From assembly GCA_019359355.1 (NCBI GenBank), contig JAHHHM010000003.1, forward strand, positions 186,001 to 250,000: a stretch of 64,000 nucleotides of DNA, in the 5' to 3' direction. Positions 16,541 through 25,592 of this stretch are shown here, piece by piece. Every line of letters starts with the position of its first letter. Position 1 is the first letter of the stretch. The translations under genes and the position numbers were made by a program. The DNA is from Microcoleus vaginatus WJT46-NPBG5. GTDB lineage: Bacteria > Cyanobacteriota > Cyanobacteriia > Cyanobacteriales > Oscillatoriaceae. The notes beneath the pieces were generated by a model, which was not told the DNA's origin, ran no database searches, and worked only from the letters and a program-made list of their open reading frames with translations.

Positions 16541-18613
16541 TCAATTAACAGCGATATCGAGGGTTCGCACTAAAAAAGCCCACTTGTCGGCAAGCTCTTC
16601 AATAATTTTAGCAGTGGGTTTACCGGCACCGTGTCCAGCTTTGGTTTCAATGCGAATTAACACCGGCTTCTCGCTTTGATGGGCTTCTTGTAAGGCAGCG
16701 GCAAACTTAAAACTGTGTGCCGGCACGACCCGATCATCATGATCTGCTGTAATAATCAGGGTTGCTGGGTAAGCCGTTTCAGGCTTAAGATTGTGCAGCG
16801 GTGAATACTGATGCAACACTTTAAATTCTTCGGGGTTTTCTGGGGAACCGTATTCAGAACACCAAGCCCAACCGATGGTAAATTTATGGAAGCGTAGCAT
16901 ATCCATCACCCCGACTGCCGGCAATGCAGCACCAAATAAATCCGGGCGTTGAGTCATGCAAGCACCCACTAATAATCCCCCATTACTGCCGCCACCAATT
17001 GCAAGTTTTTCTGGGCGAGTGTATTGGTTATCAATGAGCCATTCTGCTGCCGTAATGAAATCATCGAAAACATTTTGCTTATTTAATTTCATGCCGGCTT
17101 GATGCCAATCCTCGCCATATTCCCCACCGCCGCGCAGATTAGGAATTGCTAAGACTCCGCCAAGTTCCAGCCACACCAATTGTCCCACTGAAAAGCTAGG
17201 CGTGAGGGAGATGTTAAACCCACCGTAGCCATAGAGATAAGTAGGGTTACTCCCATCTAAGTTTATTCCCTTTCTGTGGGTAATAAACATTGGCACTTGG
17301 GTGCCATCTTTGCTGGTATAGAAAACCTGTTTTGTTTCGTAATCATCGGGATTGAAATCAACATTTGGCTGACGGAAGAGGGTACTTTTTCCGCTGATCA
17401 TGTCGTAGCGGTAGATCGTTGCCGGTGTTGTGTAGCTGGTAAAACTGTAGAAAGTTTCTGTGTCGTAGCGCTTGCCATCAAAGCCGCCGGCTGAACCAAT
17501 TCCGGGTAATTCCACTTCGCGTACAAATGCACCATCTAAGTTGAAAATTTTAATGACAGTTTGGGCGTCTTTTAAATAATCAGCGACAAACTGATTATTA
17601 AGTAAGCCAACGCCTTCCAGAACATCATCAGATTGGGGAATAATTTCTTGCCAGTTTTCCTTCGCCGGCTTGTTAATATCAATGGCAATTACCCGTCCAC
17701 GGGATGCATCTAAATCGGTGCGAAACCAGAAAAGTGAGCCATCGTTATCCATCATGCTATAACTGGCTTCAAACTCGCTGATCAGCTCAATGATTTGAGA
17801 GTCTGGGTTGGTTAAATCTTTGTAGAAAATCAGATTTTTTGGATCAGTTCCGCGCCAAACAGAAATTACTAGATATTTGCCATCTTCGGTAACACCGCCG
17901 GCAAATCCCCATTCTTTCTCGTCGGGACGCTCATAAATTAACACATCTTCAGATTGAGAAGTGCCCAGCCGGTGATAGAATAGTTTTTGGTAATAATTAA
18001 CATCTTCTAATTGGGTCTTTTCGTTCGGCTCATCATACCGGCTGTAAAAAAAGCCTTGAGCGTCGTGAGTCCAAGAAGCGCCAGAGAATTTAATCCACTT
18101 CAAATGATCGGAAAGATCATTGCCGGTTTCAATATCCCGCACTTTCCACTCTTGCCAATCCGATCCAGAAGAAGATAAACCATACGCTAAAAATTGGCCA
18201 TCTTCGCTGATAGATAAACCCGAAAGCGCAACCGTGCCATCTTCTGAAAGTTTATTTGGATCTAACAATAATCTCGGTTCGCCATCAAGGGATGTTAACG
18301 TGTACAGCACACTTTGGTTTTGCAACCCATCATTTTTAAAATAAAAATATCGATTGTTTTTTTTGAAAGGAATGCTGTATTTTTCGTAATCCCAAAGTTG
18401 GGTAAGGCGTTGTTTGATTTTTTCTCTTGCGGGAATTTGCTCAAGGTAGCTAAATGTAACTTGATTTTGCGCGTCAACCCAAGTTTTTGTTTCCTCTGAA
18501 TCGGGATCTTCTAGCCATCGGTAAAAGTCGGCAACCGGCGTCCCGTGATAATCATCAATTTGATCGGCTTTGCGGGTTTTTGGATATTCTAGAGCTTGAT
18601 TGGAATCTGACAT
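16541..18613 (-). CDS. Prolyl oligopeptidase (peptidase S9A)
   Basis: The product has 690 residues, the normal length for prolyl endopeptidase. The N-terminal seven-bladed propeller follows the opening YPKTRKADQIDDYHGTPVAD and RWLEDPDSEET. The C-terminal alpha/beta hydrolase domain has the nucleophile Ser543 in GGGSNGG, the acid in TADHDDRVVPAHS and His661 in KAGHGAGKP. It cleaves short peptides after proline in the cytosol (established). There is no signal peptide. The left boundary of the downstream 2-kb duplication begins 4 bp from its start codon. Confidence 0.95.
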   Translation of the reverse strand: MSDSNQALEYPKTRKADQIDDYHGTPVADFYRWLEDPDSEETKTWVDAQNQVTFSYLEQIPAREKIKQRLTQLWDYEKYSIPFKKNNRYFYFKNDGLQNQSVLYTLTSLDGEPRLLLDPNKLSEDGTVALSGLSISEDGQFLAYGLSSSGSDWQEWKVRDIETGNDLSDHLKWIKFSGASWTHDAQGFFYSRYDEPNEKTQLEDVNYYQKLFYHRLGTSQSEDVLIYERPDEKEWGFAGGVTEDGKYLVISVWRGTDPKNLIFYKDLTNPDSQIIELISEFEASYSMMDNDGSLFWFRTDLDASRGRVIAIDINKPAKENWQEIIPQSDDVLEGVGLLNNQFVADYLKDAQTVIKIFNLDGAFVREVELPGIGSAGGFDGKRYDTETFYSFTSYTTPATIYRYDMISGKSTLFRQPNVDFNPDDYETKQVFYTSKDGTQVPMFITHRKGINLDGSNPTYLYGYGGFNISLTPSFSVGQLVWLELGGVLAIPNLRGGGEYGEDWHQAGMKLNKQNVFDDFITAAEWLIDNQYTRPEKLAIGGGSNGGLLVGACMTQRPDLFGAALPAVGVMDMLRFHKFTIGWAWCSEYGSPENPEEFKVLHQYSPLHNLKPETAYPATLIITADHDDRVVPAHSFKFAAALQEAHQSEKPVLIRIETKAGHGAGKPTAKIIEELADKWAFLVRTLDIAVN

Positions 18614-18722
18614 GGTGAGGAATTTGAATCAACACTGTCCAGTTTAGCGTTAGAAAGACATAGCAATTGATGATGACCCGATGGCAGAATAGAGACAACC
18701 CTCACAGCCTTTCGCCTCTGCC

Positions 18723-20552
18723 ATGCCTTATTGCCTCAATCCCTCGTGTCAGAAACCGCAAAACCCAGATGGCACAAAATTCTGTGTTAGTTGCGGCACA
18801 AAATTGGTGCCATTGCTCAGAGGAAGATACCGCATAATTTCTGCACTGGGTCAAGGGGGGTTTGGCAAAACTTATTTAGCAGAAGACGAAGACCGGCGCA
18901 AAGCAATTTGTGTGATCAAACAGTTTTCACCTTCGCCGGCCATTCAAAACTCTGCGCCGGCATTACAAAAGGCAATTGAACTATTTCATCAAGAAGCCGA
19001 ACGACTGTTGCACTTAGAAGATCATCCCCAAATTCCGACGTTATTTGCCTATTTCGAGCAAGATACTTATCTATATTTGGTGCAGCAGTTCATCAAAGGA
19101 CAAACTTTAATTGAAGAACTCGAAGAGAAAGGAACATTCAGCGAAGCAAAAATTAGAGAATTATTAAATGATTTATTGCCGATTCTTCAGTATGTACACA
19201 ATCGGCCAGTCATTCACCGAGACATTAAACCAGAAAACATCATTCGCCGGCAAAGTGATGGCAAATTAATTTTAATTGACTTTGGAGTGGCTAAACAAAT
19301 GTCTGGCACTTCATTAAGTCAGCAGGGAACACTCTTAGGAACTCCCGGCTATGCGCCAATAGAACAAGCAATGCGAGGTGTCGCGTATCCGGCGAGTGAT
19401 TTGTACAGTTTAGCGGTAACTTGCATTCGGTTAATGACCGGCATTTTCCCAGATTTAGATGGATCAGATGAGCTTTACGATCCTTTAGAAGCCTGTTGGT
19501 TGTGGCGAGAAAAACTGCCACGTGGTACAACTGTTAGCGCTCAATTAGGAGAAGTTTTAGATAAGCTGCTCAAAGATTATGTCAAAGAGCGCTATCAATC
19601 AGCAACCGAAGTGTTAGAAGCCTTGAATGCTCAGCCGGTTGCTCCCAGAAATCTTACAATTCTACCAACCGCAACCGTCAATACATTTGTCCAAGGTGGT
19701 AGAGGGAAAGTTAATTTACAATCTTTTAACTTTGAAGTGGTGACAGTGGATGCGTGGGGAAATCCAATTAACCTACAGCGCCACGAAGCCGAATACTTTG
19801 CCGAAAATCTGGGAGGCAGGGTAATTTTGGAAATGGTTTCTATTCCGGGGGGGACTTTCTGGATGGGTTCACCCACTGCTGAAAAAGAGCGTGACGACAG
19901 CGAAAGTCCGCAGCACAGGGTCACTGTAGCGCCCTTTTTTATGGGCAAATATACCGTCACTCAGGCGCAATGGAAAGCGGTTGCGTCTTTACCTAAAGTT
20001 AAACAATATTTGAGTCTAGAACCCTCCCATTTTAAAGGAGCAAACGCGCCGGTTGAATACGTCACCTGGCACGATGCTGTAGAATTTTGTGCGCGACTTA
20101 CTAAAAAAACAGGCCGATTTTATCGCTTACCTAGCGAAGCTGAATGGGAATATGCCTGTCGCGCGAAAACAATTACACCCTTTCACTTTGGCGAGACAAT
20201 TACCCCAGATTTAGCCAATTATGACGGGAATCATACCTATGCTTCTGGGCCAGAAGGTAAGTCCCGCCACATAACAACGTTTGTGGAGCATTTTCCACCC
20301 AATGCCTTTGGACTTTATGATATGCACGGGAATGTCGGGGAATGGTGCGCCGATCCGGGACATGAAAATTATGTTGGTGCGCCGGTTGATGGCAGCGTGT
20401 GGGATGCCGGTGGAAATAAACAATACCGGATGCTTCGTGGTGGTGCTTTTACCGAGTCCCCTGGGAATTGTCGCAGTGCGGCTCGCGCTAGGGAGGAGCT
20501 TAATAGCGAATGGAAGAATTGCGGTTTTCGCGTGGCTGTTTCTTTGGGGTAG
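18723..20552 (+). CDS. Zinc-ribbon/Ser-Thr kinase/FGE-like protein, copy 1
   Basis: The product has 609 residues. Residues 1-27 are a zinc ribbon (CLNPSCQ ... CVSCG). About 33-290 is a Hanks-type kinase with the glycine loop LGQGGFGKTY, Lys in CVIKQF, catalytic Asp167 in HRDIKPENI and DFGVAK. A linker leads to about 360-609, a formylglycine-generating-enzyme/SUMF1-like domain (GGTFWMGSPTAEKERDD, LPSEAEWEYACRAK, GLYDMHGNVGEWC, RGGAF ... GFRVAVS). The first of the two FGE catalytic cysteines appears to be missing (RGGAFTESPGNC where true FGE has a WLCxxxxC-like spacing), so this domain probably binds ligands rather than making formylglycine. Such kinase-FGE proteins are common in cyanobacteria. 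Residues 572-604 differ sharply from copy 2. Confidence 0.93.
   Translation: MPYCLNPSCQKPQNPDGTKFCVSCGTKLVPLLRGRYRIISALGQGGFGKTYLAEDEDRRKAICVIKQFSPSPAIQNSAPALQKAIELFHQEAERLLHLEDHPQIPTLFAYFEQDTYLYLVQQFIKGQTLIEELEEKGTFSEAKIRELLNDLLPILQYVHNRPVIHRDIKPENIIRRQSDGKLILIDFGVAKQMSGTSLSQQGTLLGTPGYAPIEQAMRGVAYPASDLYSLAVTCIRLMTGIFPDLDGSDELYDPLEACWLWREKLPRGTTVSAQLGEVLDKLLKDYVKERYQSATEVLEALNAQPVAPRNLTILPTATVNTFVQGGRGKVNLQSFNFEVVTVDAWGNPINLQRHEAEYFAENLGGRVILEMVSIPGGTFWMGSPTAEKERDDSESPQHRVTVAPFFMGKYTVTQAQWKAVASLPKVKQYLSLEPSHFKGANAPVEYVTWHDAVEFCARLTKKTGRFYRLPSEAEWEYACRAKTITPFHFGETITPDLANYDGNHTYASGPEGKSRHITTFVEHFPPNAFGLYDMHGNVGEWCADPGHENYVGAPVDGSVWDAGGNKQYRMLRGGAFTESPGNCRSAARAREELNSEWKNCGFRVAVSLG
20436..20534 (+). 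other. Candidate variable region of copy 1 FGE domain
   Basis: These 99 bp encode residues 572-604, from RGG to GFRV, the ligand-facing tip of the C-type-lectin-like FGE fold. In DGR target proteins this is the segment that is diversified. It aligns without gaps to 22519-22617 in copy 2. About half of the codons give different residues, mostly through changes at codon positions 1 and 2. No template repeat or reverse transcriptase gene was seen in the window. Confidence 0.45.
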
Positions 20553-20643
20553 ATTCCTGAGTCCTTATGCCTTTTTCTCTAGGTGGAAATGTGGCGCTAT
20601 GCAAACAAAATTTACTGATGCCGGCTATTGTTTTTGTAATTTT

Positions 20644-20660
20644 TTAAGGTAGCACCTTAA
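20644..20660 (+). terminator. Short hairpin after kinase-FGE copy 1
   Basis: TTAAGGT (20644-20650) pairs with ACCTTAA (20654-20660) around a 3-nt loop. It lies at the right boundary of duplication copy 1. It is AT-rich with no U-tract after it, so it is a weak terminator candidate and may be a recombination scar instead. Confidence 0.3.
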
Positions 20661-20805
20661 TAACAGCAAATATAATAAATTGAAATTTGGCATAAAGAGG
20701 AATTTGAATCAACACTGTCCAGTTTGGCGTTAGGAAGAAAGACATAGCAATTGATGATGACCCAATGGCAGAATAGAGACAACCCCACTGCCTTTCGCCT
20801 CTGCC

Positions 20806-22635
20806 ATGCCTTATTGCCTCAATCCCTCCTGTCAGAAACCACAAAACCCAGAGGGCACAAAATTCTGTGTTAGTTGTGGCACAAAATTGGTGCCATTGCT
20901 CAGAGGTAGATACTGCATAATTTCTGCACTGGGTCAAGGGGGTTTTGGCAAAACTTATTTAGCAGAAGACGAAGACCGGCGCAAAGCGATTTGTGTGATT
21001 AAACAGTTTTCACCGTCGCCGGCAATTCAAAGCTCTGTGCCGGCATTACAAAAGGCAATTGAACTATTTCATCAAGAAGCCGAACGACTGTTGCACTTAG
21101 AAGATCATCCCCAAATTCCGACGTTATTTGCCTATTTCGAGCAAGATACTTATCTATATTTGGTGCAGCAGTTCATCAAAGGACAAACTTTAATTGAAGA
21201 ACTCGAAGAGAAAGGAACATTCAGCGAAGCAAAAATTAGAGAATTATTAAATGATTTATTGCCGATTCTTCAGTATGTACACAATCGGCCAGTCATTCAC
21301 CGAGACATTAAACCAGAAAACATCATTCGCCGGCAAAGTGATGGCAAATTAATTTTAATTGACTTTGGAGTGGCTAAACAAATGTCTGGCACTTCATTAA
21401 GTCAACAGGGAACCCTGCTAGGAACTCCTGGCTATGCGCCAATGGAACAAGCAATGCGAGGTGTGGCTTATCCGGCGAGCGATTTGTACAGTTTAGCAGT
21501 AACTTGCATTCGGTTAATGACCAGCATTTTTCCAGGTTTAGATGGATCAGATGAACTTTACGATCCTTTAGAAGCTTGTTGGTTGTGGCGAGAAAAACTG
21601 CCACGTGGCACAACTGTTAGCGCTCAATTAGGAGAAGTTTTAGATAAGCTGCTCAAAGATTATGTCAAAGAGCGCTATCAATCAGCAACCGAAGTGCTAG
21701 AAGCTTTGAATGCTCAGCCGACTACCGCTACAAGTGCTTCAACTCCAAAAACTTCAACCTCCAATACAGTTTCTCAAAGCGGAAAAGGAGGTGTCAACTT
21801 GCGGACTTTTAAGTTTGAAGTGGTGACGGTGGATGCGTGGGGAAATCGCATTAACCAACAGCACCACCAAGCCGAATACTTTACCGAACGTTTGGGAGGT
21901 GGCGTAATTTTGGAAATGGTATCTATTGCAGAGGGAAGTTTCTGGATGGGTTCACCGGGTACTGAAAAAGCGCCTATTCTTAATGAAATTCCGCAGCACT
22001 GGGTAACTGTCGCGCCATTTTTTCTGGGAAAATATGCCGTCACTCAGGCGCAGTGGAAAGTGGTTGCGTATTTACCTAAAGTTAAACAAGATTTAAATCC
22101 AGACCCCTCCTCTTTTAAAGGAGCAAACCGATCAGTTGAAAATGTAACCTGGGATGAAGCGGTAGAATTCTGTGCGCGACTTGCCACAAAAACCGGCAAA
22201 GCTTACCGCTTACCCAGCGAAGCTGAATGGGAATATGCCTGTCGCGCGGGAACAACCACACCCTTTCACTTTGGCGAGACAATTACTCCAGATTTAGCCA
22301 ATTATGACGCCAATTCTACCTATGCTTCTGGGCCAAAAGGTAAGTACCGACTAGAAACAACGGATGTGGGAAGTTTTCCACCTAGTGTATTTGGACTCTA
22401 TGATATGCACGGAAATGTTTGGGAGTGGTGCGCCGATCCTTGGCATAACAATTATGTCGATGCACCGATTAATGGCAGTGTCTGGGATACCGATGGAAAC
22501 AAAAAATTCCGGGTGCAGCGTGGAGGTTCTTGGTTCCGTCTCCCCGGAAATTGTCGCAGTGCATATCGCACCTATAAGGTGTCTAGTAGCAAGTCGAGGG
22601 ATAGTGGTTTTCGTGTAGCTGTTTCTTTGCCTTAA
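20806..22635 (+). CDS. Zinc-ribbon/Ser-Thr kinase/FGE-like protein, copy 2
   Basis: The product has 609 residues, exactly the length of copy 1. Zinc ribbon, kinase (HRDIKPENI, DFGVAK) and FGE-like domain are in the same order. The first 300 residues differ from copy 1 at only a handful of positions, with near-identical codons, which points to recent duplication or gene conversion. The linker (about 305-330) and the FGE domain are clearly diverged. The variable tip reads RGGSWFRLPGNCRSAYR and then a Ser/Lys-rich stretch. As in copy 1, one FGE catalytic cysteine seems absent. Membrane helices and signal peptide are absent; it should be cytoplasmic. Confidence 0.93.
   Translation: MPYCLNPSCQKPQNPEGTKFCVSCGTKLVPLLRGRYCIISALGQGGFGKTYLAEDEDRRKAICVIKQFSPSPAIQSSVPALQKAIELFHQEAERLLHLEDHPQIPTLFAYFEQDTYLYLVQQFIKGQTLIEELEEKGTFSEAKIRELLNDLLPILQYVHNRPVIHRDIKPENIIRRQSDGKLILIDFGVAKQMSGTSLSQQGTLLGTPGYAPMEQAMRGVAYPASDLYSLAVTCIRLMTSIFPGLDGSDELYDPLEACWLWREKLPRGTTVSAQLGEVLDKLLKDYVKERYQSATEVLEALNAQPTTATSASTPKTSTSNTVSQSGKGGVNLRTFKFEVVTVDAWGNRINQQHHQAEYFTERLGGGVILEMVSIAEGSFWMGSPGTEKAPILNEIPQHWVTVAPFFLGKYAVTQAQWKVVAYLPKVKQDLNPDPSSFKGANRSVENVTWDEAVEFCARLATKTGKAYRLPSEAEWEYACRAGTTTPFHFGETITPDLANYDANSTYASGPKGKYRLETTDVGSFPPSVFGLYDMHGNVWEWCADPWHNNYVDAPINGSVWDTDGNKKFRVQRGGSWFRLPGNCRSAYRTYKVSSSKSRDSGFRVAVSLP
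22519..22617 (+). other. Candidate variable region of copy 2 FGE domain
   Basis: These 99 bp encode residues 572-604 of copy 2 and are the counterpart of 20436-20534. Invariant anchors are RGG, PGNCRSA and GFRV; the residues between them are mostly different. Eleven codon pairs keep the third base while changing base 1, base 2 or both (for example ACC/TTC, TCC/CTC, GCT/TAT, GAG/GTG, CTT/TCT, AAT/GAT). Confidence 0.45.
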
Positions 22636-22948
22636 ATTTCTTAGTCCTTCTGTCTTTTTCTGTGGGTAGAAATGTGGCGATCTGCAAACAAAATTTACTG
22701 ATGCAGGCTCATTCTTTCTAAGGTAGAATACTGTTTTGGAAATTAGCCGACCTTTTTTTAAGGGCTATATATAGCCGCACCTTTTCCATTATGTTTATAG
22801 TAGCATGAACTTCAAATTTTCTGTATTTTTTCCCAAAAAATTTTATGACAATATGGCCTACAAATAAATTGGAATATCCCGCGTATGCCTGCGGCACGCT
22901 GCACTATCATCTGCGGTTATCTGCGGTTATCTTCGGTTAAAAATTTCC
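22636..22948. other. Intergenic region with palindrome and 11-bp repeats
   Basis: This 313-bp region lies between convergent copy 2 and rsgA. It includes the end of the duplication, a perfect 14-bp palindrome GGCTATATATAGCC (22763-22776) after a T-run, and three copies of an 11-bp unit (atctgcggtta) near 22910-22940. The palindrome could end transcription on either strand. No gene is visible. Confidence 0.5.
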
Positions 22949-24052
22949 TCAAACCTCTTCTATATCTCCATGCAAATCTTCCATATTTTGGTTCTGAAAC
23001 CGGCGAGAAGATCGACGATATTTCTTACTTTCTAACTTCGGCTCATATTGCTGCTCACCGGCACGCTTACTCTTCATCTTCATATTAGATTCAGCATCCG
23101 CCTGCTGCTGCAAAGCCTCATGCAGCGTAACCGCCTCTGCCAAAAACTCTAGATAATGCTCATAACGCTCCCAATCTCCCCGCACCGCACAATTCGGCTC
23201 ATCCGCGTGAAGGCAATCATTAAACTGACACCTTCCCTCGGCTAACCGCTGCTGCACTTCTGGGAAATACAACGCTAAATCTTCCGGTTCGCAATCTAAA
23301 TCGGGTTGATTAAATCCGGGAGTATCTGCTAACAATCCACCCGCCGGCAGCTTAAACAATTCAACGTGTCGCGTCGTATGCCGGCCTCGATTCAGTTTTC
23401 CCGAAACTTCTCCCACTCGCAGGTTAATATCGGGAATCAAATAGTTAATTAAACTCGATTTTCCTACCCCAGACGGGCCTGAAACAATCGTAATCTTCTC
23501 GTTTAGCTGTGTGTACAATTCCTCTAAAGCAATGCCGGCTTCAACGCTGATACACACCGGCTCATATCCCCAGCCGGCTAAGCGTTCTTTCCACTGCTGT
23601 AGATGCTCTGGGGAAATTAAATCACTTTTATTCAAACAAAGGCAAATCTTCAAGCCGGTGGTTTCAGCTTTCACTAAAAATCGGCTCAATTGATGAGTAT
23701 CAAGCGGCGGTTCTTCCAACGCAAAAACCAGCAAAATTTGATTCGCATTCGCCACCGGAGGCCGATCCAGTTCACTTTCGCGAGGTAACACTTGAGAGAT
23801 TGCCCCGCGTCCGCCGGCCCAATCTGGTTCTTCCACGACCACCCGATCACCTACCATGACCTGCTGGCCCATTTTCTTTAAGCGGGCGCGGCGGGTACAG
23901 AGGAGAGTGGGGGAGGGGGGGATTGTATTCCCGTTCTCTGGTGCCGGCAAATCAAGCTGAACTTGGTAGTAATTTGCCTGAACTGCGACGACGGTGCCGG
24001 TGAGCAGAACTTCCGCCCCGTTTGGGCTACTCTCTGGTGCCGGTGAACTCAT
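22949..24052 (-). CDS. rsgA: Ribosome small-subunit GTPase RsgA
   Basis: The product has 367 residues. It has the OB-fold N-terminus (LLTGTVVAVQANYYQVQL), then the circularly permuted GTPase with G4 (CLNKSDL) before G1 (SGPSGVGKSSLIN) and G3 (ADTPGF), and a C-terminal zinc finger with Cys-Cys-His-Cys in CQFNDCLHADEPNC. RsgA assists late maturation of the 30S subunit (established). The last 50 residues after the zinc domain are a charged extension rich in Lys, Arg, Glu and Gln, longer than in model bacteria. It overlaps the upstream TusA-like gene by 4 bp, so it is translated from the chaperone operon. Confidence 0.95.
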   Translation of the reverse strand: MSSPAPESSPNGAEVLLTGTVVAVQANYYQVQLDLPAPENGNTIPPSPTLLCTRRARLKKMGQQVMVGDRVVVEEPDWAGGRGAISQVLPRESELDRPPVANANQILLVFALEEPPLDTHQLSRFLVKAETTGLKICLCLNKSDLISPEHLQQWKERLAGWGYEPVCISVEAGIALEELYTQLNEKITIVSGPSGVGKSSLINYLIPDINLRVGEVSGKLNRGRHTTRHVELFKLPAGGLLADTPGFNQPDLDCEPEDLALYFPEVQQRLAEGRCQFNDCLHADEPNCAVRGDWERYEHYLEFLAEAVTLHEALQQQADAESNMKMKSKRAGEQQYEPKLESKKYRRSSRRFQNQNMEDLHGDIEEV

Positions 24053-24309
24053 GCAGACGTTACGGGACGGCGCACTTTCACGGCAAAAAAGCCGGTGCGC
24101 TCCTCAATTTGCTCAATTTTATAGCCTTCCATCGCTAAGCTGTCGGGAACTTGCTCTATCGGTTCACCGGCATCAAGCCACACCTCCAGCAGTTCACCGT
24201 CTGCCATTTTCTCCAAGCGGAGTTTGGTGCGAACAAAATTGAGCGGGCAAGGGGTGCCCCGCAAATCCATCTCAGCATCGGGTTGTGAGCCGGTTGGATG
24301 GTTCATCAC
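24049..24309 (-). CDS. TusA/SirA-like sulfur-carrier protein
   Basis: The product has 86 residues and is a single TusA-family domain. It carries the family motif [16 protein letters not shown], with the conserved Cys that takes persulfide in TusA (CPxP is here CPLN). The fold continues with [21 protein letters not shown]. TusA relays sulfur for tRNA thiolation and molybdenum cofactor synthesis; the exact role of this one is not known. It overlaps dnaJ and rsgA by 4 bp on each side, strong evidence of one transcript. Confidence 0.85.
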   Translation of the reverse strand: MMNHPTGSQPDAEMDLRGTPCPLNFVRTKLRLEKMADGELLEVWLDAGEPIEQVPDSLAMEGYKIEQIEERTGFFAVKVRRPVTSA

Positions 24310-25427
24310 TTGTTGAACAGTCCTCCCAAGAATCCCTGGCCCCCTTTGCCGACGTTAAGCCCTTTCGTTTTGGCTAAGTTTTCCAACACGGTGCGCTCAT
24401 CGGCACCCAAGCGTGTGGGAATTTCAATTAATACGGTAATCAAATGATCCCCGCGACTAACCGGGTTGCCTAGCCTCGGTACGCCCTTATTTTCTAAGGT
24501 TAAAACGGTACTCGGTTGCGTTCCAGGTGGAATCACCAATTCTGCCGGCCCATCAACGGTATTAACCTCTAGCCGGCAACCCAAAATTGCTTGGAGGTAG
24601 CTAATCTTAATGTCCGAGAGGATGTTAATGCCTTCGCGATGAAATTCGGCATCTTCATTAACAAACAAGTAGACGTACAGATCCCCTGGTGTGCCGTTGC
24701 GCTGACCGGCATCTCCTTCGCCGGAAACCCGCAACCGCGTTCCACTGTCAACGCCAGCGGGGACGGTAATTTTCAGCTTCTTCGTCTCTTGTTTTTGACC
24801 CTTGCCGGTGCAAGATTCGCATTTATCTTCAATCACCTGGGCCGTGCCGTTACAAGTCGGGCACACAGAAACTTGGGTGAAGCTGCCAAAGGGAGTGCGA
24901 GTGGCACGTCTCACTTGACCCGAACCTGTACAAGTCGGGCAGGTACGGGGGCGAGTTCCTGGCTTCGCGCCGGTGCCGCTGCAAACCTCACAGCTTTCCA
25001 GATGGCTGATGCGGATTTCTTTTTCCCCACCAAAGACGGCTTCCCGAAAGTCTAACCGCAGATCCAGCCGCAAATCGTCGCCTCGAACTGGCCCACCGCG
25101 CCGACGAGCCTGCTGGCCCGCCCCTGCGCCGGCGAAGCCACTGAAGAAGCTTTCAAAGATATCCGCAAAGCCTTCACTAAAGTCGCTGTAGCCGGCGGCA
25201 CCGGCTCCTGAAACTCCCTGCTCACCAAAGCGGTCATAACGACCCCGCATTTCTGGTTCCGAGAGGACTTCGTAGGCGCGATTGATTTCTTTAAAGCGCT
25301 CCTCAGCCCCTTCTTCTTTGTTAACGTCCGGGTGATACTTCCGAGCTAAACGCCGGTAAGCGCGTTTAATTTCCTCTTTGTCCGCATCGCGGGAGACACC
25401 AAGAATTTCATAGTAGTCGCCGGCCAT
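24306..25427 (-). CDS. dnaJ: Chaperone protein DnaJ (type I)
   Basis: The product has 373 residues. Residues 1-70 are the J domain with the HPD motif ([10 protein letters not shown]). A Gly/Phe-rich stretch follows (about 75-110), then four CxxCxGxG-type zinc motifs: [24 protein letters not shown] (slightly altered) and CESCTGKG. The C-terminal substrate-binding domain runs from [15 protein letters not shown] onward. It stimulates DnaK ATPase and delivers unfolded proteins (established). It lies 165 bp downstream of dnaK on the same strand and overlaps the TusA-like gene by 4 bp. Confidence 0.97.
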   Translation of the reverse strand: MAGDYYEILGVSRDADKEEIKRAYRRLARKYHPDVNKEEGAEERFKEINRAYEVLSEPEMRGRYDRFGEQGVSGAGAAGYSDFSEGFADIFESFFSGFAGAGAGQQARRRGGPVRGDDLRLDLRLDFREAVFGGEKEIRISHLESCEVCSGTGAKPGTRPRTCPTCTGSGQVRRATRTPFGSFTQVSVCPTCNGTAQVIEDKCESCTGKGQKQETKKLKITVPAGVDSGTRLRVSGEGDAGQRNGTPGDLYVYLFVNEDAEFHREGINILSDIKISYLQAILGCRLEVNTVDGPAELVIPPGTQPSTVLTLENKGVPRLGNPVSRGDHLITVLIEIPTRLGADERTVLENLAKTKGLNVGKGGQGFLGGLFNK

Positions 25428-25592
25428 AGAGCGCTGTAGGTAGGTATAAAAAACAAAAAGTACGCAAATCTTAGGACTTTGGGGTGGATCGCTTTCCGGC
25501 TTGCTAATTAGCCGTCACAGCAACAGTCCCGTCCTACCTGTAGTATAGGAGCAACTGCGATCCAGCGCTGCTATTTAACGATTGTGAGCGGT

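Larger units (their letters stand above)
18617..20652 (+). repeat. Tandem duplication, copy 1
   Basis: The unit starts at gaggaatttgaatcaacac (18617), includes the promoter region and the kinase-FGE gene, and ends at aaggtag (20646-20652). The same landmarks recur in copy 2, 44 bp further on. Flanks and kinase halves are nearly identical; the C-terminal coding third is diverged. Confidence 0.93.
20697..22726 (+). repeat. Tandem duplication, copy 2
   Basis: Direct repeat of 18617-20652. It starts at gaggaatttgaatc (20697), has a 3-bp longer leader than copy 1, and ends at aaggtag (22720-22726). The duplication includes both flanks, so each copy carries its own promoter. Confidence 0.93.

Noticed and set aside
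22636-22948. Search for a DGR template repeat next to the kinase-FGE pair
   Set aside because: No segment resembling the 99-bp variable regions with A-rich codons was seen here, and no reverse transcriptase gene lies anywhere in the window.
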